Assembly (NCBI RefSeq): GCF_030382115.1
Contig: NZ_JAUDRJ010000003.1
Span: forward strand, 478,052 to 502,791
DNA: 24,740 nucleotides
Reading direction: 5' to 3'
Source: Nostoc sp. GT001
Lineage (GTDB): Bacteria > Cyanobacteriota > Cyanobacteriia > Cyanobacteriales > Nostocaceae
The notes under the pieces are model-generated. The model ran no database searches, was not told the origin of the DNA, and saw nothing but the letters and a program-made list of their open reading frames with translations. This document shows, in pieces, positions 16,238-24,716 of this stretch. The translations under genes and the position numbers were made by a program. Each line of letters opens with the position of its first letter. Position 1 is the stretch's first letter.

Positions 16238-16340
16238 ACAGCAGATTCGATGTTTATGAGGTACAGAAACCGATTCAAATTCAAAGTTTAAAAACTATCC
16301 CTGAAATTGGTGTACCTCATGTACCTCAAAAGCGCTGTAA
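16238..16340. repeat. Divergent pair of the TGTACCTCAT element upstream of adhesin 2
   Basis: ATGAGGTACA at 16256-16265 is the exact complement of TGTACCTCAT at 16311-16320. TGTACCTCA is then repeated in tandem (16320-16328), followed by AAGCGCTGTAA. The left copy, read on the minus strand, also continues to a GCTGTA core. The gap 16170-16701 otherwise contains no gene. The probable adhesin promoter lies in 16350-16680 and is not resolvable by eye. Confidence 0.7.
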
Positions 16341-16701
16341 TATATAGGAATTCTATCTAATGTTTGAACAGAATTTTAGATAAAACCCTGATATAATGGG
16401 CTTTTAATTCTCAGCATTTTTTCAACAATTAAATTGGAGTCCTATATTCTTAGAGGTTGTTTTAAAACTCCTAGAAGTAAGGATGATTTTGTAGTTGTAA
16501 CTTGGGTTAACTCCGGACAAAAATCAAGGTTTTAGCTATCGAATAAGATACTTTGCTGTGCTAATTAGGATAGTAAAAGACCCTTTTAAAACATCCTCTT
16601 AGCAACTCTATAGATTAGCAATTTCAATGTAGTGTACTTAATACAAATGCAGCGTTAGCATTGTTCAGCAACTGTTAATTCTTTGAAGGAGTGCATTAAG
16701 T

Positions 16702-19029
16702 ATGAGTACTCGTTGGGTCTGGTTTAAAGGTCTAGGAATTGCCATCATTGGTACAATAGCCTTTTCTGCAAACTCTGCTATTGCCCAAATTACCCAGGAT
16801 GATACTTTACCTAATAATTCTCAAGTTAGACTACAGGGTAATATCACAATTATTGAAGGTGGAACCCTATCCCAAAGTGGACGCAATCTATTCCACAGTT
16901 TTAAGGAGTTTTCCGTAATTAAAAATAGCATTGCTGAATTTAAAAATGCTGACAGTGTTCAGAACATTATTAGCCGGGTAACAGGTAAGTCTGTTTCTAA
17001 TATTGATGGCATTCTTAAAGCTAATGGTACAGCCAACCTATTTTTGATTAATCCTAACGGAATAATTTTTGGTCCCAATTCTTCTTTACAAATTGGCGGC
17101 TCATTTGTGGCGAGTACAGCGAGTAGCCTAAACTTTACCGATGGAACTAAATTTAGTGCCACAGATCCACAAACCCCACCTCTGCTAACGGTAAATGTTC
17201 CCAATGGCTTACAATTCGGCACAACTGCGGCGTTCATCCACAATCAATCTCAAGCACCTAGCTCAGATGACGTGACAACTAATATACCTGTTGGTCTACA
17301 AGTACAGCCAAATAAAACCTTGGCACTTGTAGGTGGCGACATAACTCTGGAGGGCGGAAATTTAACAGCAGCGTCAGGACGAATTGAGTTAGGAAGTGTT
17401 GCTAGTAATAGTCTGGTCGACCTTAAACCAACAGACCAAGGTTGGATTTTAGGATATCAAGGTGTCCAGAATTTCCAAGATATTCGATTAACTGTTGACG
17501 GTAATAAGATTGCATCTCAGGTCAGTGCTAGTAATAGAGATGGCAGTGGCGGCAATATCCAAATCCAGGGTAACTTAGTGGAACTAACTGGTCCTGTAGT
17601 TTTAAAAACTCAGACTACGGGTGTTGGAAATGGCGGAGATTTAACGATTACTAGCAAGAAAATAATCATTCGGGATGGAGCACAAGTAAGCACTACTACT
17701 TTGGGCAAGGGTGATGGAGGAAAGTTGACCTTAAATGCTTCAGAATCTGTGGAGGTGATTGGTGGCTTTCCCTTGCCAGATAGTAATGATAGACGACCTA
17801 GTGGATTGTTGAGTTCAACTACTGTTGCCGGAAAGGCGGGTGACATAAATATTAACACTGGCAGGTTACTTATTGAAGATGGGGGACAGGTAGCAACAGA
17901 TTCTACTGCATTAGAGCAAATAGCTGGTACAGGAAAAGGAGGAAATTTGACTGTAAACGCCTCTTCGGTAGAGCTAATTGGAAGCTTAACAAGTGCGTCC
18001 ACTGGTTTGTTTGCTTCTACAAATACTTCTGGAGATGCGGGTAATGTAATAATTGATACAAAAGAATTAATTATCCGGAACGGAGCTAAAGTAACTGTGA
18101 GCAGTCAACTTCTTCCAGACTATTTCAAATACACAGAGGATGTATTTAGCTCAGGAAAAGCAGGCGATCTCAATATCACTGCTAGATCGATTCTTCTGGA
18201 CAATCAAGGAAGTCTCACATCTGATAGTGAATTAGGTCGGGGCGGTAATATTTCGCTACAGGTGCAGGACTTATTACTGATACGCGGCAACAGTCAAATA
18301 ACCACTAACGCCAGGGGTGATGGAGATGGCGGTAATATTACTATCAAAGCACCTAATGGTTTCCTTGCCGCCAGTCTCTTAGGAAATAGCGATATCACCG
18401 CCAACACCGTCTCTGGCTCTGGTGGTAAAATCACAATCACTGCTAAGAACATCTTTGGTTTTGTACCCCGCACAGGTGCAGACGTAGAGAAGCTTGATCC
18501 AAAAGAAAAAGACCCAAATAATCTCCAAACAAATGACATCACGGCGTTTTCTCAGCAAAACCCTTCATTAAATGGCACTGTACAAATCAACTCACCAGAT
18601 GCTGATCTCAGTAGGGGATTAGTGGAACTACCCGTAAATCTGGTTGATGCTTCGCGGCAAATTGCTGCTAGTTGTAGTTCTGGTGGAAAAATAGCAAGAA
18701 GTTCATTTATTACCACTGGACGTGGAGGACTAGTAGCCGATCCCACCCAGCCATTGATAGCTGATGATGCAGTGCTAGCAGATTGGATCGCGCTACCTCC
18801 AGAGAGTCGGAATCGTGCTGGCGGTATTAAGAAAAGAGCCGTTGTTCAGGCGCAGCGAAACACAGAAGTAAAATCACAGAAAGTTAATTCTGTCAACGAA
18901 CCTATTCAAATTGTAGAAGCCCAAGGCTGGGTAATGGATGCCAATGGGAACGTAGTTCTGGTTGCTCAAGTACCTACAGAATTGCCCCATAATTCCTCGC
19001 TCACCCCTACATCTTGCCCTGCTCATTAA
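16702..19029 (+). CDS. Filamentous-haemagglutinin-type secreted adhesin (TpsA-like), module 2
   Basis: 775 aa, paralogue of the adhesin at 12585. GAAGGAG (16685-16691) stands 10 bases before the ATG. The signal peptide is residues 1-28, ending AIA. The TPS/haemagglutination domain spans about 30-165 and contains SRVTG, SNIDGILKANGTANLFLINP, NPNGIIFG and IGGSFVASTASSLNF. Degenerate beta-helix repeats of the GGxLTLNASESVEVIG kind follow. The C-terminal 180 residues closely match adhesin 1 (LVELPVNLVDASRQI, DDAVLADWIALPPES, AQGWVMDANGNVVLVAQVPT). The middle differs in length and order. The only two cysteines are 658 and 772, with the same 114-residue spacing as in adhesin 1. It probably reaches the cell surface or sheath through an unlinked TpsB. 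Confidence 0.9.
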   Translation: MSTRWVWFKGLGIAIIGTIAFSANSAIAQITQDDTLPNNSQVRLQGNITIIEGGTLSQSGRNLFHSFKEFSVIKNSIAEFKNADSVQNIISRVTGKSVSNIDGILKANGTANLFLINPNGIIFGPNSSLQIGGSFVASTASSLNFTDGTKFSATDPQTPPLLTVNVPNGLQFGTTAAFIHNQSQAPSSDDVTTNIPVGLQVQPNKTLALVGGDITLEGGNLTAASGRIELGSVASNSLVDLKPTDQGWILGYQGVQNFQDIRLTVDGNKIASQVSASNRDGSGGNIQIQGNLVELTGPVVLKTQTTGVGNGGDLTITSKKIIIRDGAQVSTTTLGKGDGGKLTLNASESVEVIGGFPLPDSNDRRPSGLLSSTTVAGKAGDININTGRLLIEDGGQVATDSTALEQIAGTGKGGNLTVNASSVELIGSLTSASTGLFASTNTSGDAGNVIIDTKELIIRNGAKVTVSSQLLPDYFKYTEDVFSSGKAGDLNITARSILLDNQGSLTSDSELGRGGNISLQVQDLLLIRGNSQITTNARGDGDGGNITIKAPNGFLAASLLGNSDITANTVSGSGGKITITAKNIFGFVPRTGADVEKLDPKEKDPNNLQTNDITAFSQQNPSLNGTVQINSPDADLSRGLVELPVNLVDASRQIAASCSSGGKIARSSFITTGRGGLVADPTQPLIADDAVLADWIALPPESRNRAGGIKKRAVVQAQRNTEVKSQKVNSVNEPIQIVEAQGWVMDANGNVVLVAQVPTELPHNSSLTPTSCPAH

Positions 19030-19074
19030 AATTTGAGATATGGCGATATTTCGTAACTTTGTTATGCACAATAC

Positions 19075-19200
19075 CTACGGCGGGCTACGCCTACGCAATT
19101 GCTGCTCTTGTTGAATATTATCCACAGGCTCATCGGGTAAAGGAAAGTCATCAGGTAACTTTTCCCAAGTGACAATGGGTTCAATGATAGTTGTTGACAT
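19075..19200 (-). pseudogene. Truncated 5' end of a Uma2-family (PD-(D/E)XK-like) gene
   Basis: From the ATG at 19198-19200 a 41-codon frame reads MSTTIIEPIVTWEKLPDDFP, continues LPDEPVDNIQQ and then ends in LRRRSPP and a stop. The first 31 residues look like the N-terminus of cyanobacterial Uma2/DUF820 proteins, usually about 200 aa (from memory, not searched). The frame then enters a GCGTAGGCGTAGCCCGCCGTAG-type dispersed palindrome (about 19074-19097), where similarity stops. The likely history is deletion or repeat insertion that removed the nuclease core. The frame is short, so chance resemblance is possible. Confidence 0.5.
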
Positions 19201-19259
19201 AGAAACCTGGAGTCAGGTGGTTATTGCTATTATCTCGCACAACTTTTAATTCCCACTCC

Positions 19260-20291
19260 CTAACTCGTCTCCTGAATTTGCAAACGAACAGTGTGTTCAG
19301 TCGCACCAGTAAGTTGCAATTCCATGATTTCACCACCTAGAGGTTCCAAGCAAGTGAGGAGCGATCGCAAGTTGGGTGTACTTGCTCCAGTATCTACATA
19401 TAATCGATCTGCTAAATTACCGATCCGTTTCCAAGTCATGTACAATTTAGCGATCGTTTGTTCAATTTGCGATGCTTGATTTACCAAATCAGCAGCAATG
19501 CTCAAACAGCCGACTCTTTGGGCTTCTTCTAAAGCTGTTTCAATGTCAATATTTTCTTGGGTTAGCGCCTGAACTTGAGCCGCCCCTTTCAGATATTTCG
19601 CTAAGTTACGCGCTTCGGTAGTTACCTGTTTCAGGGTATCCACATCAGGATTGGCAGCTATTTCCTTTTGGATAAACTTTTGATGTGATTCTGGCAGTTT
19701 TTCCATTTCCTTCACCAGTGGGGCGATGTAGCGCGGGGGAAGGGTGTTATCTGCTGCTTTTTCTCTAACTGATTCAGGTAGTAAATCTGAGGACATGGCT
19801 GTCCATTCGTCGCTGAGTTGACGCACTTCCCGCCTAGTGATGCGATCGCCTTTTTGGGCGGCTTCACTCACCATCTGTTGCACTTCTGGAACTGCTTTGG
19901 AGGTTTCAACAAATGCCCGTTTGCTGAAGTTGTTCACAGATCCGGGGTCAAGTTTACCGTCTTCAATGAGAGTATCGGCACTATTTGCCAGTTGAATCCA
20001 GGAGTATGCTTGACTTTTACTGATTTCCCGCTCTTTTAGCCATCGGAGAAAGCCAGTACCGCGTCCGTCACCACCCACTTTTTCTCTGTCGCGAATCGCC
20101 CGTAAAATTCGCCCCCGCCAGATTTCAGTTTGCAAATCAAAGCGATCGCATACCTGCCAAGCTATTTCTAGCTGCTGTTGAAAATCTGACTCTAGAATCT
20201 GTTCATCTTCTGGATCGGGCAGTTCAAAGCTGATATCGGCTGGCTGTAGTAAAGCAGCAGCAAGGTCGTTGATGGAGTCGGTATCTTGCAC
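19260..20291 (-). CDS. Conserved-looking protein of unknown function, mostly helical
   Basis: 343 aa, not recognised. The start is GTG at 20289-20291; an in-frame TAG lies 12 bases upstream and no ATG is near, so GTG is the only sensible start. The N-terminal 45 residues are acidic. Residues about 60-100 (GRGTGFLRWLKEREISKSQAYSW and on) resemble the helical core of phage or plasmid DUF3102-like proteins, in which a short helix-turn-helix-like unit recognises DNA; that is only a resemblance. Residues 100-260 are charged helices, some coiled-coil. The last 80 residues include one predicted compact domain ending in LQLTGATEHTVRLQIQETS. It has no membrane or signal sequence, so it is cytoplasmic. 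It is divergent from moaA. Confidence 0.75.
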   Translation of the reverse strand: MQDTDSINDLAAALLQPADISFELPDPEDEQILESDFQQQLEIAWQVCDRFDLQTEIWRGRILRAIRDREKVGGDGRGTGFLRWLKEREISKSQAYSWIQLANSADTLIEDGKLDPGSVNNFSKRAFVETSKAVPEVQQMVSEAAQKGDRITRREVRQLSDEWTAMSSDLLPESVREKAADNTLPPRYIAPLVKEMEKLPESHQKFIQKEIAANPDVDTLKQVTTEARNLAKYLKGAAQVQALTQENIDIETALEEAQRVGCLSIAADLVNQASQIEQTIAKLYMTWKRIGNLADRLYVDTGASTPNLRSLLTCLEPLGGEIMELQLTGATEHTVRLQIQETS

Positions 20292-20453
20292 GATTGATGA
20301 CTAACTAGTGGATGCGATCGGCTTATTATGCCACAATCTGTGGACTCATACTTAAGGGGGAGTACGGTATTTTGAGTTACAACAAAGATAGTAGGAAGGG
20401 GTAAACCACTTTTGTAAAGTCTTTAATTAATCAGAGAGAATAAAAATAAAACG

Positions 20454-21440
20454 ATGAACCAGGTAGACTACCTCCGCATAAGCTTAATCGATCGCTGCAA
20501 TTTTCGTTGTCAGTACTGTATGCCAGAGGGAGTAGAACTGGACTATATTCTCAAGCAACAGTTATTGACTGATGAGGAACTACTCACCTTAATTCAAGAA
20601 GTATTTATTCCAGTAGGCTTTAATCGGTTTCGTTTGACTGGGGGAGAACCCTTGTTGCGTCCGCGTGTGGTGGATTTAGTCGGTGCGATCGCAAATTTAC
20701 CCCAAACTCAAGATATCTCAATGACCACCAACGGTTTTTTGCTGGCTCCGATGGCGCAAAACCTCTACAATGCTGGTCTGCGACGAATTAATATTAGTCT
20801 GGACTCTCTCGATCCCGACATTTTTGACCAAATTATCGGTAATCAGGGGCGTTCTCGTTGGCAACAAGTTTGGCAGGGGATTCAAGCTGCCCATCAAGTC
20901 GGATTCGACCCCCTGAAGCTGAATGTAGTGGTGATTCCTGGCGTTAATGACCACGAAGTTCTCGATTTAGCCGCCCTGACAATTGAAAAACAGTGGCACG
21001 TTCGATTTATTGAATTTATGCCCATTGGTAATGTGCATTTGTTTGGCGATCGCGGTTGGGTATCTTCAGCCGATTTACGAGAACGTATTCGCGATCGCTG
21101 GGGCTTGACAGAATCACAAGTTCGTGGTGCTGGCCCTGCTGATGTCTTTCAAATTCCCAATGCGAAGGGGACACTAGGATTTATTAGTCAAATGTCAGAA
21201 TGTTTTTGCGATCGTTGTAATCGGATGCGCCTGAGTGCTGATGGGTGGCTGCGTCCCTGTTTATTAAATGAAACTGGTCAAATAGATTTAAAAACTGCTC
21301 TGCGTTCTGGTGTCAGCACCGCTCAATTACAAGAGCAGGTCAGACATTTACTCGGAATCAAGCCAGAAATTAACTTTAAACAACGTGATTCTGGCATTTC
21401 AGGTATATACACCCGTACCATGTCGCAAATTGGCGGATGA
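20454..21440 (+). CDS. moaA: GTP 3',8-cyclase (molybdenum cofactor biosynthesis protein A)
   Basis: 328 aa. This radical-SAM enzyme turns GTP into 3',8-cyclo-7,8-dihydro-GTP, the first step of molybdopterin synthesis, needed for nitrate reductase and other Mo enzymes. The SAM-cluster motif is Cys15-x3-Cys19-x2-Cys22 in [18 protein letters not shown] is at 63-66. The second 4Fe-4S cluster that binds GTP is Cys252-x2-Cys255-x13-Cys269. The C-terminal Gly-Gly needed for catalysis is present (MSQIGG). No moaC or moe genes are adjacent. A GAGAG at about 20434 is the only, distant, Shine-Dalgarno candidate. The stop is followed directly by an STRR array shared with convergent rpsD. Confidence 0.97.
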   Translation: MNQVDYLRISLIDRCNFRCQYCMPEGVELDYILKQQLLTDEELLTLIQEVFIPVGFNRFRLTGGEPLLRPRVVDLVGAIANLPQTQDISMTTNGFLLAPMAQNLYNAGLRRINISLDSLDPDIFDQIIGNQGRSRWQQVWQGIQAAHQVGFDPLKLNVVVIPGVNDHEVLDLAALTIEKQWHVRFIEFMPIGNVHLFGDRGWVSSADLRERIRDRWGLTESQVRGAGPADVFQIPNAKGTLGFISQMSECFCDRCNRMRLSADGWLRPCLLNETGQIDLKTALRSGVSTAQLQEQVRHLLGIKPEINFKQRDSGISGIYTRTMSQIGG

Positions 21441-21444
21441 AAAA

Positions 21445-21518
21445 AGTTAGGAGTAAAAAGTGAGGAGTTAGGAATTATCATCTTGCAACTCCTAACTCAT
21501 AACTCCTAACTCCCAACT
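21445..21518. repeat. STRR inverted pair between convergent moaA and rpsD
   Basis: AGTTAGGAGTAAAAAGTGAG and following GTTAGGA (21445-21473) face AACTCCTAACTCATAACTCC and following (21487-21518). The arms start 4 bases behind the moaA stop and about 4 bases behind the rpsD stop. With convergent genes this hairpin is a natural shared transcription stop. Confidence 0.85.
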
Positions 21519-21520
21519 GT

Positions 21521-22129
21521 TTAAGCTTGTCGTGAGTAGTATTCCACCACAAGTAGTTCATTAACTTGTAGTGCCACCCATTCGCGCTCAATAACGCTGT
21601 TGACTTTACCAACCAACTTATTTTTGTCAAATTCCAAATGACTGGGGAGGTTAGCCAAACCGGGATATTGCAAGTTCGCTTCCACCAACTTCCGGGATTG
21701 TGCCCGATCTCTGACTGCAATTGTTTCCCCAGGACGGCATTGGTAGCTGGCAATATTCACTACACGACCATTAACAGTTACGTGACCGTGATTTACCAGT
21801 TGACGAGCCGCTGGGATAGTCGGGGCTATACCCAAGCGGAAAACGGTATTATCCAAGCGCATTTCCAGCAATTGCAGCAGCACTTGTCCGGTAGAACCAG
21901 TAACACGTCTGGCTTTCCGCACATAGCGGAGCAATTGCTTTTCAGTCAAACCGTAGTTGAAGCGGAGCTTTTGCTTTTCCTCTAGACGGATAGCATACTC
22001 AGAGCGCTTCTTGCGATTCTGGCCATGCTGCCCAGGTGGGTAAGCGCGTCTGGCACTTTTACGAGTTAATCCTGGTAAGTCGCCCAAGCGGCGGACAATT
22101 CTGAGGCGGGGCCCTCTATATCGGGACAT
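21521..22129 (-). CDS. rpsD: 30S ribosomal protein S4
   Basis: 202 aa, full length. S4 is a primary 16S rRNA-binding protein that starts assembly of the 5' domain and takes part in decoding fidelity. [20 protein letters not shown] is the cyanobacterial/plastid S4 N-terminus. YPPGQHGQ follows, then [20 protein letters not shown]. The S4 RNA-binding domain (about 90-155) has [32 protein letters not shown] and the terminal YYSRQA. It stands alone here, as in other cyanobacteria, away from the main ribosomal cluster. AAGGAAA stands 4 bases before the ATG. Its long 5' leader may carry regulation. Confidence 0.98.
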   Translation of the reverse strand: MSRYRGPRLRIVRRLGDLPGLTRKSARRAYPPGQHGQNRKKRSEYAIRLEEKQKLRFNYGLTEKQLLRYVRKARRVTGSTGQVLLQLLEMRLDNTVFRLGIAPTIPAARQLVNHGHVTVNGRVVNIASYQCRPGETIAVRDRAQSRKLVEANLQYPGLANLPSHLEFDKNKLVGKVNSVIEREWVALQVNELLVVEYYSRQA

Positions 22130-22500
22130 GAGTTTCCTTAATCTAATCCTGTTTAAACTTTACCGAAACATTCAATTTTGACATTCCCCTAATTTTTAAT
22201 AATCAGAGGATTCTTGGTTTTTTGAAGCTGCTTACCGAGGTAAGACGTATCTCACCAAGGTAGACGCATCGATTTTTGCGCCAGTTGCTTTTAATCGGTA
22301 AACCCGACAAACTAGCCTCCAAGCCTGAATTCCGACCTGTCACGCCGTACTCCTGCCCATAAGTTTTTTGTGCTTATTTAGTTTCGTAAGCTACTCAATC
22401 ATCAGATTGGTTCACGCAGTATTCTTACTCTGAAATACTTTTTACGTTGCCTACTTATCTTTCAAACAGCTATGTTAACACAATTTTCGACATAATTAAT
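22130..22500 (-). promoter_or_regulatory. Long leader/promoter region of rpsD
   Basis: No gene is visible in 22130-22594. Read on the minus strand, 22230-22262 carries two similar segments, TACCTTGGT and TACCTCGGT. The second lies in a perfect small hairpin, CTTACCTCGGTAAG (22231-22244). GC content is higher at 22230-22365 than in the flanking AT-rich sequence, which suggests a structured transcribed leader. Free S4 represses its own mRNA in other bacteria; whether that happens here is inference. The promoter itself is not resolved. Confidence 0.35.
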
Positions 22501-22594
22501 TATGTCTATACTTTACTACCTCTGAAATTCTTAGATTACAGAGGATTTTTAAGATATTTGAGTTAGCATAACTTTGGGTGTTTGGAGAATGGCA

Positions 22595-23230
22595 ATGTCA
22601 ATGAGCAAAAAAGTGGTTAGCAGAGTTAAGAACAAACAAGGCAGTTCCACCTCCAGGATTTTAACATTACCAGTTTTGGCTATAGCTGGATGTTTAACAA
22701 TCTTGCCTAATGTGGCTGTTGCTGCCTCCTACAGGAATGATTATAGTGTTTGTGCGGGTCGCCTGTTGAGTGTGGGCGTAAAGGCAGAAGCGGCATCAGA
22801 AGGTTGTGCAGCAGCACTGCGTCCAAAAGATTTGGCTGCTTGCGTGGTGAAAATTGATAAGGAAACCCAAATTGCTGCCACAGATGCGCTTTCTTATTGT
22901 GGGAAGGCTCGGCGTCCTGAAGAGTTAGCAACCTGTGTAGTTGGCGTTAGCTTAAGTACTAAGGAAGAAGCTAATCCAACAGTTTTAGATTATTGTGGAC
23001 GCAGTTTGTTACCCGTGCGCTTTGGCCAGTGTGTGGTTGGCTTACGTAGTCAAATCGACTTTCCCCCTACTCAAGCGCTAGATACTTGTATCAGTGCTGA
23101 TGATAGTGTTATCGGTGCTTCATCTTCGTCTACACCGCCAACGATAATTCCTGCGGGTTCAAGTCCAAGTTTAGAAACTACCCCATTTCCAAACCAACCA
23201 GTTGTTCCAACTCAACCGGGCACTAATTAG
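22595..23230 (+). CDS. Secreted protein with a periodic cysteine repeat (unknown function)
   Basis: 211 aa from the ATG at 22595, chosen because GGAG (22584-22587) stands 7 bases before it; ATG at 22589 and TTG at 22574 are alternatives. A basic N-terminus and a hydrophobic stretch (about 22-42), ending VAVAAS, form a signal peptide, so it is exported to the periplasm or outside. The mature part repeats a 30-33-residue unit three times: Cys, four to six residues, Pro-x-x-x/Leu, Ala-x-Cys-Val-Val, then Ala/Pro and Leu-x-x-Cys. A degenerate first half-unit precedes it. Even cysteine spacing suggests disulfide-linked helical hairpins. The last 45 residues are Ser/Thr/Pro-rich, like a wall- or sheath-facing spacer. 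I do not recognise the family. It is divergent from rpsD. Confidence 0.75.
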   Translation: MSMSKKVVSRVKNKQGSSTSRILTLPVLAIAGCLTILPNVAVAASYRNDYSVCAGRLLSVGVKAEAASEGCAAALRPKDLAACVVKIDKETQIAATDALSYCGKARRPEELATCVVGVSLSTKEEANPTVLDYCGRSLLPVRFGQCVVGLRSQIDFPPTQALDTCISADDSVIGASSSSTPPTIIPAGSSPSLETTPFPNQPVVPTQPGTN

Positions 23231-23336
23231 ATTACAGTGCTTTGTATAATTGATTGAAAATACAGGTTGAATATAGAGTGGCTATTTGCCAACCTGATTC
23301 AGGGACTACCAAAAAATAAATCATTCGATTTTAATT

Positions 23337-23373
23337 AGTAGGTTGGGTTGAGCAACAGCGAAACCCGACCTTA
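23337..23373. repeat. Dispersed GGTTGGGTT...AAACCCGACC palindrome
   Basis: GTAGGTTGGGTT (23338-23349), a short loop, and AAACCCGACC (23361-23370) form a hairpin type common in Nostocales genomes. It lies about 110 bp behind the secreted Cys-repeat gene. The gap 23231-23678 contains no gene. Confidence 0.65.
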
Positions 23374-23573
23374 CCTGGTCTTATCCAGACTACAAAGATA
23401 TCACGCGAACCTTCAGGCGGATTGTACAGTAATGTAACTTCCGTCAAACGCTCTATTAGCTCAGACAAACTTCAGTAACACTTCTGCCACTTGTGGGTAT
23501 ACGATACCTAGCACTGTTCCCAAAGTGTCCACTGACCAGGTAAGCATTCAAATAAATGAAAAACATTATAATT

Positions 23574-23608
23574 CTCCTCTCCAACGCAAAGAGGAGTTGG
23601 AGAGAGGT
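23574..23608 (-). terminator. Hairpin behind hetR (possible transcription end)
   Basis: CTCTCCAAC at 23577-23585 and GTTGGAGAG at 23596-23604 make a 9-bp stem, extended by flanking CCT/AGG. It stands about 75 bp behind the hetR stop on the hetR strand. There is no T-run, so it could also be a dispersed repeat. A tandem TTTGCACAG pair (23652-23669) lies between it and hetR. Confidence 0.4.
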
Positions 23609-23678
23609 TAGTTGAACTCACGTCAGTTTTTCAGCTTTGGTAATTTAGAATTTTGCACAGTTTGCACAGTTAGTTGTA

Positions 23679-24602
<924 letters not shown>

Positions 24603-24671
24603 TTACACAATTTTTAATCGAATGAAAATAGGTAGTATACACCTGGCTGAAGGCTGTCTTTACTTCAAACT

Positions 24672-24716
24672 ATATTAGTATGCGATAACGATGATATCGG
24701 TGGTAGCGCAAACTAC
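24672..24716 (-). promoter_or_regulatory. Candidate NtcA-type promoter upstream of hetR
   Basis: GTA-N8-TAC at 24703-24716 is a perfect match to the NtcA consensus, and its arms extend to TGGTAG/CTACCA. On the hetR strand TAATAT (24672-24677), which fits TA-N3-T, follows after 25 bases. The usual spacing in NtcA-activated promoters is about 20-24, so it is slightly long; CATACT five bases closer is an alternative. The box centre is about 132 bases upstream of the hetR ATG. The upstream region continues past the window edge. Confidence 0.5.

Noticed and set aside
22230..22365. tRNA or known small RNA in the rpsD leader
   Set aside because: No T-loop consensus, no cloverleaf and no recognisable tmRNA, 6S or Yfr1 core motif.
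22574..22594. TTG start seven codons earlier for the Cys-repeat protein
   Set aside because: The GGAG Shine-Dalgarno sequence lies inside that extension and is correctly spaced for the ATG at 22595.
23424..23437. Second NtcA-like site (GTA-N8-TAA)
   Set aside because: One mismatch in the palindrome, and it lies downstream of both flanking genes' 3' ends, where an activator site has no gene to serve.
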